Positions 15,705 to 25,200 of a stretch of DNA of 64,000 nt are shown here, piece by piece. Position 1 is the stretch's first letter; each line of letters opens with the position of its first letter. The DNA comes from Bradyrhizobium australiense (lineage in GTDB: Bacteria > Pseudomonadota > Alphaproteobacteria > Rhizobiales > Xanthobacteraceae): positions 124,001 to 188,000 of the forward strand of contig NZ_JAAVLX010000010.1 of assembly GCF_013114825.1 (NCBI RefSeq). The letters run 5' to 3'. The notes below the pieces were generated by a model. That model made no database searches. It saw only the letters and a program-made list of their open reading frames with translations, and was not told where the DNA came from. The position numbers and the translations under genes are program-made.

Positions 15705-15958
15705 GGGGACCTCTTCGAGTAAGTGTCTGTAAATGCCAGCGAATGCTCTGACACCGCCCATTCAAGCAACGCCTGATCCGACATGATGTTCCGCGACTTC
15801 CGGCCGTGCCTGACGGCAGCGTCCAAAAGGTCGCAGGCCGGCCGCAGAGTGCCATTCGGCGATTAACGCCGTTGCGCAATTCCCAGCTCCGCCTGTTTCA
15901 GACGGGCTGATCCGATGGTATCCTCACGGGTCGTCTGTTGCGTTTTCCGGAGTAGCCC

Positions 15959-16924
15959 ATGGCCCCCCGCGCCAATTGGAAGGGTTTTCTACGCCTCTCG
16001 CTCGTGACCTGTCCGGTCGCCCTCTATCCGGCGACCTCGGACACCGAGAAGGTCTCCTTCAATCAGATCAACCGCAAGACCGGCCATCGCATCAAATACG
16101 CCAAGGTGGATGCCGAGACCGGCGAGGAAGTCGCCAGCGAAGACATCATGAAGGGCTACAAGATCGACACCGACACCTACATCGAAGTGTCGAAGGACGA
16201 GCTTGACGATATTGCGCTGGAATCGACCCGCACCATCGAGATCGACGAATTCGTTCCGAAATCCGATATCGACGGCCGTTATCTGATCCGCCCCTATTAT
16301 CTGGTGCCGGACGGCAAGGTCGGCCACGACGCGTTTGCGGTGATCCGCGAAACCATCCGCAGCATGGACAAGGTCGCGATCGGACGCGTGGTCCTGACCA
16401 ACCGCGAGCACATCATCGCGCTGGAGCCGCTCGACAAGGGGCTGATGGGAACGCTGCTGCGCTACCCCTACGAGGTCCGCAGCGAACAGGAATATTTCGA
16501 TGACATCCAGGACGTGAAGATCACCAAGGATATGCTTGATCTCGCGAAGCATATCGTCGAGCAGAAATCCGCTTCATTCGAGCCCGAGCAGTTCGAGGAC
16601 CGCTATGAGCAGGCCCTGATCGACCTGATCAACCAAAAGCGCAACGGCCTGAGCACCAAGGCCAAGGCGGCGCCGAAGACCACCGGTAACGTCATCAATC
16701 TAATGGACGCGCTCAAGCGCAGCCTTGCCAGCGAACAGCAGGCCGCCCCTGCCGCCGCCAAGACGAAGGGCAAGAAGCCGAAGAAGGCCGCCGCCGGCCA
16801 ACGCGAAATGCTGCTGCCGATCAGCGGCAGCGGCAAGCGCGCCGGCAAGGAGACGGCGAAAGAAGTGCCGAAGAAAGCGGAAAAGCCGGTGCGTACCGCC
16901 GCCCGCAGCAAGAAGGCCGGATGA
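15959..16924 (+). CDS. ku: Non-homologous end joining protein Ku
   Basis: A 321-residue bacterial Ku homologue that forms a dimeric ring on DNA double-strand ends and recruits LigD. The core domain spans about residues 1-255, starting with the typical WKGFLRLSLVTCPVALYPA word and containing DIDGRYLIRPYYLVPDGK and the YEVRSEQEYFDDI region. The last 60 residues are rich in Lys and Ala (AKTKGKKPKKAAAGQ), the extended tail known from Ku of soil bacteria. No ligD is in the window; many rhizobia carry several ku copies, some unlinked to ligD. A small conserved gene follows on the same strand. Confidence 0.96.
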   Translation: MAPRANWKGFLRLSLVTCPVALYPATSDTEKVSFNQINRKTGHRIKYAKVDAETGEEVASEDIMKGYKIDTDTYIEVSKDELDDIALESTRTIEIDEFVPKSDIDGRYLIRPYYLVPDGKVGHDAFAVIRETIRSMDKVAIGRVVLTNREHIIALEPLDKGLMGTLLRYPYEVRSEQEYFDDIQDVKITKDMLDLAKHIVEQKSASFEPEQFEDRYEQALIDLINQKRNGLSTKAKAAPKTTGNVINLMDALKRSLASEQQAAPAAAKTKGKKPKKAAAGQREMLLPISGSGKRAGKETAKEVPKKAEKPVRTAARSKKAG

Positions 16925-16957
16925 TCGGGCAAGGAGCGCGATAGCATCCAGCGCGCG

Positions 16958-17185
16958 ATGCCGTGGTCGACTCCGTTCGATGACCCCATACCGCTTCGCG
17001 GTGGAAGCAGGCTCGCGACGCTGCAGCAGGCCGCCGACTATGTCATGGCATTGCCGGAAAATGTGCAGCACGAGGCGCACTGGCAGCTCGCGGTGGAAAA
17101 TCTGATCAACGCGGCGGAGACCGGCGGCGGCTGGCTGATGTTCGCGCGGATCGCGATGATCCGGGCTCTCAATGCGGACGGGTGA
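16958..17185 (+). CDS. Small conserved protein (75 aa)
   Basis: A 75-residue soluble protein starting MPWSTPFDDPIPLRGGSRLA and ending MFARIAMIRALNADG. Short proteins with this same pattern (a WSTPFDDPIPL start and a MFARI-MRAL end) are, from memory, widespread and of unknown function in Bradyrhizobium. It begins 33 bases after the ku stop on the same strand and may be co-transcribed. No signal peptide, membrane helix or catalytic motif is visible. Confidence 0.75.
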   Translation: MPWSTPFDDPIPLRGGSRLATLQQAADYVMALPENVQHEAHWQLAVENLINAAETGGGWLMFARIAMIRALNADG

Positions 17186-17218
17186 GAAAGCTAGCCGCCC
17201 CGCCTCGATCGCCGCCCT

Positions 17219-17383
17219 CTATTTGAGCGAGGTGCTGACGTCGTTGAACGTCGTGCTGAGTATGCTGCCGACGCCTTTGACGGCGGCGACGATGCCGATG
17301 CTGATGCCGGCCGCAATGAGGCAGTATTCGATGGCGGTAGCGCCGCACTCATCTTCGACAAATCGTTCCAGTAATCGACGCAT
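17219..17383 (-). CDS. Flp/PilA-type pilin (54 aa)
   Basis: The frame encodes MRRLLERFVEDECGATAIEY followed by CLIAAGISIGIVAAVKGVGS and ILSTTFNDVSTSLK. It has the Flp type IVb prepilin design: short basic leader, the processing-site Gly with ATAIEY just after it (Glu at +5 relative to the cleaved Gly, then Tyr), one hydrophobic helix and a short Ser/Thr tail. AGGAG lies 8-9 bases before the ATG. Flp pilins are assembled by Tad machinery, which is not in this window, so it is an orphan or accessory pilin. A Cys follows the Tyr, which is unusual. Confidence 0.88.
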   Translation of the reverse strand: MRRLLERFVEDECGATAIEYCLIAAGISIGIVAAVKGVGSILSTTFNDVSTSLK

Positions 17384-17594
17384 GGACAAAACTCCTGTCG
17401 ACGCTCTCCGAAATTCTCCCGCGCCATACCGGTTAAACTCTAGGTCGGAACGGTTGAAGAGGCCTTGAGGAACAGAATGAACGATTAATTAAGGCTGACG
17501 GGGAATCCGCGCCCCCGGAATCATACGGTACGAAAAATTTTCCACCGATTGTACCGACCAGCCATCGTCGCCCGATCGGCGGTTTGCGGAGTGA

Positions 17595-17768
17595 GCGCAC
17601 ATCATTGCGCAGAAGCGCGAAGCGGGAAGGAATTACATCGGGCTCCTGCATGAGGAGAGCGAGGAACAGCGTGTTGCGGCAATAGCCGCTGCCGCGAAGT
17701 ACCATATCCGGGATCAGATACTCGACCTGATTGCAGCGATATTCAGCCGCCGCAGCGAAACGAGGTAG
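17595..17768 (+). pseudogene. Protein-like frame without a usual start codon (possible gene remnant)
   Basis: After a TGA at 17592-17594 a frame of 57 codons reads AHIIAQKREAGRNYIGLLHE, then ESEEQRVAAIAAAAKYHIRD, then QILDLIAAIFSRRSETR and TAG. It has a convincing protein composition with an amphipathic C-terminal helix, but no ATG, GTG or TTG before its middle. The previous frame is closed by the TGA. It could be the tail of a broken gene, or a gene starting at a rare ATC/ATT. I do not recognise it. Confidence 0.35.
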
Positions 17769-17797
17769 TCACCCCGCCTGCCGCGGCGTTGAACAAG

Positions 17798-17819
17798 GGA
17801 CCGGGCAATGGCCCGGTCC
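17798..17819 (-). terminator. Hairpin downstream of the porin gene
   Basis: GGACCGGGC (17798-17806), loop AATG, and GCCCGGTCC (17811-17819) form a perfect 9-bp GC-rich stem. It lies 11 bases past the porin stop codon, and in the porin direction is followed by CTTGTT, a weak T-tract. Position and stability support a transcription terminator or a stabilising 3' end for a highly expressed mRNA. Confidence 0.7.
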
Positions 17820-17830
17820 GAGGATCGTTC

Positions 17831-19429
17831 TCAGAAGTTACGCTGGGCGCGGAACTGGAGCAGGACGGTGTTCTGGTCCTTGAACTCGTAGAGCGCGGAA
17901 GGTTTCGGAGCGGTCGCCGCAAACACCGAAGAGCCCGACATCTTCTGGTCGAGATGGAACCACTGGACTTCGCCCGAGAACGTCAGGTTCTTGACCGGGG
18001 TCCAGCGGGTAACCACGCCGAGCTGCGAGACGTTGAAGTCGGGGTTACAGGTGTAGTTGCCCGCAGCGTTCCCGCCCAACGCCTGACCCGGGTGGCTGGC
18101 GGCGAAGGCTGCGCAATAAGCGCCCTTGGCCGTCGAGGTTCCCGCACCCAGCAGATTGTCGTTCGCGCCACCGTCGTACCTGACGGCGGAGTAGCCGCCG
18201 AACAGGCTGGTCGACCAGTATGGATTCCAGTTGTGATTGAAGGCGCCGCGGACGCCCCAGGCCGTCGTCAGTGCGATACCGCCGGTACCGGCCGCGCCCG
18301 GGAAATAGACGCCGTCGGTGGTCGCGCCGAAGCCGACGCTCTGGTAGGCGAAGCCGCTGTCGCCGAACATCGCAAAGCTCGGAGAGGTGCCGCTGGTGGC
18401 GATGACATACTTGGTAGCGCCCTTGGCGAAGGATGCGTCGATCTTGATGTCGTCGCCCGCACCGGTCGGAATGTTCTTGATCTGCAACGCCGCCATCACC
18501 GCGCCTCCCCACTTGCTCTCGGGGTGGCCGCTGATTTCGGAAAGCGCGGTCGGGACAGCGCCCGCGCCCAGCGTGTTGTACGAACCGTTGACCTCATGCG
18601 CGGCTGCCGAAAGCTGGAACAGACCCCAGGCCTGGTCCACCCGGATGTTGCCGACAATGTCGGGCGCATGCACGCCGGCATAGGCGTTCGAGCCCGTGCC
18701 GTTGGCACCGATCGCCGCCGGGATCGCCAGGTTGTAGACAGCGGTGCGATCCCACGTGGTCGGGTCGTCGAGACCGATCGAGGCCGATACGCCGTTGCCG
18801 AACTGCGCGGTGTACTGGATGTTGTTGACGCCGGTATCGGTGTTCTGACCGCCGAGCAAGGAAGAGTTGATATTGCCGGGGAAACCCTGCCAAGGCGTGG
18901 CATAGGCCGAGGCGGACTTACCGAAGGTGAAGCCGGCGAACTGGATGAAAACGAATTCGACCGCAACATAGCCATTGCCCGCGGTGTCAAGCAGCTGCGG
19001 GTTGTTGCCGAGGTTGGTCGCGAGGGAGTTGGGGTTGAACGTGCTGTTGCCGAGCGTGGTGAACTGAATATCAGCCTGGCCGAAGGTGCGGACCACGCCG
19101 TATTCGGTAGCGGTGCGGGTGTCGACCGTCAGCGCCATACGGGAGCGGGCGACGAAGTAGTTGCGATAGCGGTTCTGCTGACCGATGTCACCGTTCCAGG
19201 CGGGGGCGCCGTGCGCGCCGCCGTTGAACGTGACGTCCGCACGCAGATAGCCACCCAGCTTGATACAGGTGTCGCTACCCGGGATAAAGAAGAAGCCGGC
19301 GCCGTAAAGCGAACAGATCCTGACATACTCGACTGCCTTGGCCTTGACCGGAAGGTCGGCCGCCTGTGCCCCGCTCAGGGCCACCAAGCCGGCCGCCGAG
19401 CCGAGAATGAGTGTTCGTGCCGTAACCAT
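17831..19429 (-). CDS. Major outer-membrane porin (alphaproteobacterial Omp2/Porin_2 type)
   Basis: A 532-residue trimeric diffusion porin. The signal peptide ends at GAQA, followed by ADLPVKAKAVEYVRICSLYG and an early Cys pair (Cys39, Cys54 approximately) in SDTCIKLGGYLR, the start of the first strand in this family. Alternating polar and hydrophobic strands run to the C-terminus LLQFRAQRNF, ending in Phe as required for BAM-dependent insertion. ATG 19429 follows AGGAGAC. A strong hairpin follows the stop. A 577-codon open frame on the opposite strand is a composition shadow. Such porins are among the most abundant envelope proteins in Bradyrhizobium. Confidence 0.95.
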   Translation of the reverse strand: MVTARTLILGSAAGLVALSGAQAADLPVKAKAVEYVRICSLYGAGFFFIPGSDTCIKLGGYLRADVTFNGGAHGAPAWNGDIGQQNRYRNYFVARSRMALTVDTRTATEYGVVRTFGQADIQFTTLGNSTFNPNSLATNLGNNPQLLDTAGNGYVAVEFVFIQFAGFTFGKSASAYATPWQGFPGNINSSLLGGQNTDTGVNNIQYTAQFGNGVSASIGLDDPTTWDRTAVYNLAIPAAIGANGTGSNAYAGVHAPDIVGNIRVDQAWGLFQLSAAAHEVNGSYNTLGAGAVPTALSEISGHPESKWGGAVMAALQIKNIPTGAGDDIKIDASFAKGATKYVIATSGTSPSFAMFGDSGFAYQSVGFGATTDGVYFPGAAGTGGIALTTAWGVRGAFNHNWNPYWSTSLFGGYSAVRYDGGANDNLLGAGTSTAKGAYCAAFAASHPGQALGGNAAGNYTCNPDFNVSQLGVVTRWTPVKNLTFSGEVQWFHLDQKMSGSSVFAATAPKPSALYEFKDQNTVLLQFRAQRNF

Positions 19430-19790
19430 TTAAGTCTCCTGTTCGCGATGCCCCGCGATTCATGCAAATGCATGCGCATACACCTAGTCCAAAAATCTCC
19501 AGCGGGAATGACAAGACCGTGATGCCGATTCAGTTGGCCGGCATCTGTGATTTTTTCGCAACGCAGCAGCGTCTGACCGCAGTTCAAACGATACCTTCAC
19601 TCAGACCAGCAGCGTTCACCGCAACAATATTTTTCTCCCTGTTGACCGTCGATCCCAGCCCAAAGCTGCAAACGCATATCAGCACTTCCGCGCGCACGCG
19701 CCGCCTTCGCTTTACCGGGCGTGAAAATCCTGTTCCTACTGTCGCAAATCGGCCGAACCAAACCGGCCTGCTTCAAGGGGAGAGACCGTC
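19430..19790. other. Intergenic region, 361 bases, divergent promoters
   Basis: Lies between the divergent porin and TPP-enzyme genes and must hold both promoters. Near the porin start there is a patch of ATGC-rich repeats (CATGCAAATGCATGCGCAT, 19461-19479) that could be a regulator site. I see no known operator, RNA gene or credible small frame. Confidence 0.45.
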
Positions 19791-21425
19791 ATGAAGCTCG
19801 GCGCCGCCATTGCGGAAATCATGAAGCGGGAGGGAATCGAGATCCTCTGCGGTTATCCGGTCAACCATCTCATCGAATTTGCCGCCAATGCCGACATCCG
19901 TCCCGTAATGGTGCGCCAGGAGCGCATCGGCATCCACATGGCGGACGCGATCTCGCGCGTCACCTCAGGCCGATCGATCGGCGCATTCTGCATGCAGCAC
20001 GGGCCCGGCGCCGAGAACGCCATGGGCGGCGTGGCGCAATGCTATGGCGAATCTGTCCCTGTGCTGGTGCTGCCGATGGGCTATGCACGCAGGCTCGCCA
20101 ATATCGAGCCGAACTTCAATTCTAGCCAGGCGATGAAGGCGTTTTCCAAGTCCTCCGAGCCGATCAACATCGCCGCCGAAGTCTGCAACATCTTCCGGAG
20201 AGCTTTCACCAGGCTGAAGAACGGCCGCGGCGGGCCGGTCATCGTCGAAATCCCGGCCGACATGTGGAACGAGGAAGTGCCGGAGCCTCTCAACTACGCG
20301 CCAGTGCTGCGCACCCGCTACGGTGCGGATCCCGTGCATGTAAAGGAAGCGGCCGCGCTGTTGGTCGGCGCCAAGCGGCCAGTGATCTATGCCGGCCAGG
20401 GGGTGCACTACGCCAAAGCCTGGCGGCAGCTCAGACGGTTGGCCGAGCTCCTCGCCATTCCCGTCACGACCAGCCTTGGCGGCAAATCGTCATTTCCCGA
20501 GACGCATCCGCTGTCGCTGGGATCGGGTGGGCTCGCCGTGCCACGCGCGGTGCCGAAGTTTTTGGGCGATGCCGACGTGATCTTCGGAATCGGCTGCTCG
20601 TTCACCGAGACGTCATTCGGCATCGCCATGCCGAAAGGCAAGACCATCATTCATTCGACGCTTGACCCGAACCATCTCAACAAGGACGTCGAGGCCAAAG
20701 TCGGCCTGATCGGCGATGCCGCCTTGGTGCTCGATGCGCTGCTGGAGGAAATCGGCAAGGCCGTCACCTCGGACCGCGATGCCAGCGCAGTTGCCGCCGA
20801 GATCGCGGCCTCGCACAAGGAATGGCTGGCGAAATGGATGCCGAAGCTGACGCATAACGAGGCGCCGCTGAGCCCCTATCGCGTATTGTGGGACCTGCAG
20901 CACACCGTCGACATCAACAACACCATCATCACCCATGATGCCGGCAGCCCGCGCGACCAGCTCTCGCCGTTCTGGAAATCGGTCGAGCCGCTATCCTATA
21001 TCGGCTGGGGCAAGACCACCCAGCTCGGCTACGGCCTAGGCCTTGCAATGGGCGCAAAGCTAGCAAAGCCCGACAAGCTGTGCATCAACGTCTGGGGCGA
21101 TGCCGCGATCGGCTTCACGGGCATGGATTTCGAGACCGCAGTGCGCGAACGCATCCCGATCATGTCGATCCTGTTGAATAATTTTTCCATGGCGATCGAA
21201 CTGAAGGTGATGCCGATCTCGACCGAGAAATTCCGTTCGACCGACATTTCCGGCGACTACGCCGCGATGGCGCGCGCGTTTGGCGGCTATGGCGAGCGGG
21301 TGACGAAACCGGAAGACATCATCCCCGCCATCAAGCGGGGCATCCAGAAGACGCAGGAAGGCGTCCCGGTGCTGCTGGAATTCATCACCAGCAAAGAGAC
21401 CGAGGTTTCGCGGCCGGGGACCTGA
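19791..21425 (+). CDS. Thiamine pyrophosphate-dependent enzyme, acetolactate synthase-like
   Basis: A 544-residue enzyme with the three-domain fold of the POX/AHAS family. The N-terminal pyrimidine domain (about 1-170) carries the catalytic Glu44 (VRQERIGIHMADA). A central domain (about 190-325) follows. The C-terminal PP domain (about 370-520) contains GDAAIGFTGMDFETAVRERI with an Asn-Asn about 30 residues later, the GDG-N(N) Mg-TPP motif. It is not a standard IlvB: no regulatory subunit follows and the substrate is unknown. Annotated relatives are usually called thiamine pyrophosphate-requiring protein. It precedes a glutamine amidotransferase-like gene by 29 bases, probably one operon. Confidence 0.88.
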   Translation: MKLGAAIAEIMKREGIEILCGYPVNHLIEFAANADIRPVMVRQERIGIHMADAISRVTSGRSIGAFCMQHGPGAENAMGGVAQCYGESVPVLVLPMGYARRLANIEPNFNSSQAMKAFSKSSEPINIAAEVCNIFRRAFTRLKNGRGGPVIVEIPADMWNEEVPEPLNYAPVLRTRYGADPVHVKEAAALLVGAKRPVIYAGQGVHYAKAWRQLRRLAELLAIPVTTSLGGKSSFPETHPLSLGSGGLAVPRAVPKFLGDADVIFGIGCSFTETSFGIAMPKGKTIIHSTLDPNHLNKDVEAKVGLIGDAALVLDALLEEIGKAVTSDRDASAVAAEIAASHKEWLAKWMPKLTHNEAPLSPYRVLWDLQHTVDINNTIITHDAGSPRDQLSPFWKSVEPLSYIGWGKTTQLGYGLGLAMGAKLAKPDKLCINVWGDAAIGFTGMDFETAVRERIPIMSILLNNFSMAIELKVMPISTEKFRSTDISGDYAAMARAFGGYGERVTKPEDIIPAIKRGIQKTQEGVPVLLEFITSKETEVSRPGT

Positions 21426-21454
21426 GGCTGAAGCAACCAACCAGGCAGTCACCG

Positions 21455-22165
21455 ATGCCGCGCGTTACCGTCGTCGAAACCGGGCTCGTCAGCCCCAAAA
21501 ATCGCGAACTCCACGGATCATATCCGCAGATGTTCGAGCAGATGATCGGCGCCGCCGACGCCACCGTTACTTTCAATACCGTCAGCATTCCTGCCGGCGA
21601 GCCGCTGCCGGATGTCGAGGCGCTGGAGGCGATCCTCATCACCGGCTCCTCGGCCGGCGTCTACGAGCCGTTCGATTGGATCGCGCCGCTCGAAGAATTC
21701 GTGCGCATAGCTCACGACAAGCAGGTGCCGATGGTCGGCGTCTGCTTCGGCCATCAATTGATCGCGCAGGCGTTGGGCGGCACGGCGCGCAAGTCGGAGA
21801 AAGGCTGGGGCATCGGGCGGCACGTCTACGACGTCGCCCCTGACAATGGCCTGATCGAGGGCACGCGCATTGCGCTTGCCTGCTCGCACCAGGATCAGGT
21901 CATCACGCCGCCGGCCGGCGCCAGGACCATCCTGTCCTCTGATTTCACGCCACATGCCGGGCTGCTCTACGCCGGCGGAACCACGCTCTCGGTGCAGCCA
22001 CACCCGGAATTCTCCGTCGGCTTCGCGCTGGCCTGCTGCGAGATGGCGCGCAAGGGCGATGCGCCCGATAGCCTTGTCACAGCCGCAAAAGCCTCGCTGG
22101 CTGAGCCCTTGGAAAGCGCAAGACTCGGGGGCGCAATCACACGTTTCCTCACCCGATTAGAGTGA
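21455..22165 (+). CDS. Class I glutamine amidotransferase-like protein
   Basis: A 236-residue stand-alone GATase1 domain. The nucleophile elbow GVCFGHQLIAQALGG places Cys97, and the other triad residues are His183 and Glu185 in QPHPEFS. An oxyanion-side motif LITGSSAGVYE lies near residues 61-71. Stand-alone proteins of this type resemble GMP synthase-like or gamma-glutamyl hydrolase-type enzymes (for example PuuD/YfeJ), and the real substrate is uncertain. It follows the TPP enzyme by 29 bases on the same strand, which suggests a shared pathway. Confidence 0.88.
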   Translation: MPRVTVVETGLVSPKNRELHGSYPQMFEQMIGAADATVTFNTVSIPAGEPLPDVEALEAILITGSSAGVYEPFDWIAPLEEFVRIAHDKQVPMVGVCFGHQLIAQALGGTARKSEKGWGIGRHVYDVAPDNGLIEGTRIALACSHQDQVITPPAGARTILSSDFTPHAGLLYAGGTTLSVQPHPEFSVGFALACCEMARKGDAPDSLVTAAKASLAEPLESARLGGAITRFLTRLE

Positions 22166-22289
22166 CGTGAGCGCTCAAAGGCCGCCTTAAGACCTCTATG
22201 AGCGCTGGCTCTAACGCTTCCGGGATGAAATAATCCGGTTGGAACCGCGGCGCGAGGGCCAATCGGTCATCCGCGCGCTCCGGGCATGG

Positions 22290-25200
22290 ATGGTTGGAAT
22301 GGCGACGCTTCCCGAGAACAGGTCGGTCGCGATTGATGAGCTGGAATCAGCCATCACCGAGATGGAGTCGCGCCTCGAATCCGCCCGCGCCGAACGCGAC
22401 GAAGCGAAGGCGCACCAGGTCGAGCTTGAGATCGAGAATGCGAATCTGCGCCGGGAACTGAACCTCGCGCGTGAGCAGCAGAAGGCTTCCGCCGGCATCC
22501 TCAGTGTCATCAGCAGTTCGGTGGCCGATACAGAACCGGTATTCGAAAGCATCCTCTCCAGCATCAAGCATCTTTTTGACGGCGAGGAGAGCCTGATTTT
22601 TCTCACCAGCGAAGAAGGCCTGCTGCAAATTGCCGCCGCGCGTGGCCCAAACGCCGAGGCGGCGCGCGAGCGGTTTCCAATTCCGATTGAAGGAACGGCA
22701 AGCGAGCTTGCGATTCGCGAGCGACGGCTGGTGCGTTCTGCCGACGTTCAGAACGATCCGGACGTGCCGATCGACCTGCGCGAGACCGCTCGCAGGATCG
22801 GGCAAAACTATTCGATGGCCATTGCACCCATGCTCTGGGAAAACAAGGCGATCGGCACGATTTTCGTGGGCCGCACCTCGATGGTGCCGTTTACGGATAG
22901 GGAGTGCGAACTGCTGAACAGTTTCGCCGACCAGGCGGTAATTGCAATCCAGAACGCGCGGCTGTTCAACGACACCCGCGAGGCGCTGGAGCGGCAGACG
23001 GCCACCGCCGACATCCTCAAGGTGATCGCCTCCTCGCCTTCGGATGTGCAGCCGGTGTTCGAAGCCGTCGCAGAAAGCGCCAAGCGTTTGCTGAGCGGGT
23101 TCTCGACTACGGTACTGCATTTCATCGGCGAAGAGCTTCATCTGGTCGCCTACACGCCGACCAGTCCCGAGGCCGATGAAGCGCTGAAGGCCTCCTTCCC
23201 GCGCAAGCTCGCGGAATTCCCGACCTTTGGGCTAGTCCGCAACGGCGAGACTATCCAGTTCGCCGACACCGAAGCCGAAGAGGTGCCGGAAGCGAACCGG
23301 GAATTGGCCCGGCTGCGCGGCTTTCGTAGCGTGCTGTTCACGCCGCTGATGAACCGCGGCACGCCCGTCGGCATGATCAGCGTGACCCGCGCCGAACCCG
23401 GCGCCTTCGCGCCGCATCATATGCAGCTGCTGCAAACCTTTGCCGCTCAGGCGGTGATCGCAATCGAGAACACGCGCCTGTTCAACGAAACCAAGGAGGC
23501 ACTGGAGCGGCAGACCGCCACGGCCGAGATTTTGAAGGTCATCGCCTCATCACCCTCCGACGTGCAGCCGGTGTTCGACGCCATTGCACACAGCGCCAAC
23601 CGCTTGATCGGCGGCTTTTCGGCCGCCGTGTTTCGTTACAGCGACGGCAAGATCCATCTCGCGGCCTTCACGCCAACTGATCCGGCCGGCGATGCCGTGC
23701 TGCAGTCCTCGTTCCCAGTCCCGCTGGAGAAGTTTCCGCCCTACCGGCTGACCCGCGACGGCGCGCCGGCTGAGCTGCCCGACACCGATCTCGAACCGGC
23801 GGCGCGCGGCATTGCGCGGGCGCGCGGCTATCGCAGCATGCTTTTCGCGCCGCTTATGAATGATGGTGAGCCCGTCGGCATCATCACGGTCACCCGGGTG
23901 GCAACGGGCCCGTTTGGCGAACAGCATACCCGTCTGCTGCAGATGTTCGCCGACCAGGCCGTGATCGCGATCAAGAATGTCGGATTATTCAATGAGGTGC
24001 AGGCGCGGACCAATGACCTCGCCGAATCTCTGCAGCAGCAGACAGCGGTCGGTGACGTGCTCAAGACCATCAGCCGCTCGACCTTCGACCTGCAGCCGGT
24101 GCTCGACACGCTGGTGAATTCCGCCGCGCAGCTATGTGACGCGGACATGGCCTTCATCATGCGCCGCGTCGGCGACGAGTACCGAGCAGGCGCCGCCGTC
24201 GGTTACACCGACGCCTATATCGACTTCCTCACTAACCATCCGCTGGCGGTCAACCGTGGCACGGTGACCGGCCGCACTGTGCTGGAAAAGCGCCCTATCC
24301 AGATTACGGATGTCGTGGCTGACCCCGAATACACGCTGCATGAAACAACCACGTTGGCGGGCCAGCGCACCACGCTCGGCGTGCCGTTGTTGCGCGAGAA
24401 CGAACCGATCGGCGTGATCGTGCTGGCGCGCCAGCGCGTCGAGCCGTTCACAGAAAAACAGATCGATCTCGTCGCCACTTTCGCCGACCAGGCCGTGATC
24501 GCGATTGAGAATGTGCGCCTGTTCAACGAGGTCCAGAAGCGCACCGAAGATTTGAGCGAATCCCTGCAGCAACAGACAGCGACCGCTGACGTGCTCAAGG
24601 TGATCAGCCGCTCGGCATTCGACCTCGAAACCGTGCTCAACACGCTGACCGAGTCGGCCGCACGTCTCTGCAATGCAGATATGGCCGCGGTGACGCGACA
24701 GCACCCGGAGGGTGGCTATCACCACGCCACGCGATACAATTTCCCGCCGGAATGGGATAGGTTCAGTTCGACCACTCGCGTTTACCCCGGCCGCGGCAAC
24801 CTGATAGGTCGCGTATTGCTGGAAAGCAAAACGGTACAGATCGCGGACGTGTTGGCCGATCCCGAATATGCCTTTCCCGAGCAGCAGAAGGCCGGCGGGT
24901 ATCGCACGCTGCTCGGCGTTCCCCTGCTGCGCTCAGGTCAACCGATCGGCGTGCTCTTCCTCGGCCGTACCACCGTGCAGCCCTTCAGTGACAAGCAGAT
25001 CGAGTTGGTGCAGACCTTTGCCGACCAGGCCGTCATCGCCATCGAGAATGTTCGTTTGTTCGACGAGGTGCAGACGCGCACCGAGGAGCTAAGCGAAGCC
25101 CTTCAGCAGCAGACCGCCACCGGCGAGGTGCTGAAGGTGATCGCCTCCTCGCCGACCGATGTAACACCTGCCCTCCAGGCGATTGTCGAGAGCGCCTGCA

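Noticed and set aside
17474..17481. CtrA box near the Flp pilin gene (TTAATTAA)
   Set aside because: The two TTAA words are contiguous instead of being 7 bases apart.
17789..19522. A 577-codon open frame on the plus strand across the porin gene
   Set aside because: It is antisense to a porin with a perfect signal peptide, ribosome site and C-terminal Phe; its translation is Arg/Gly/Val-rich without any protein-like motif.
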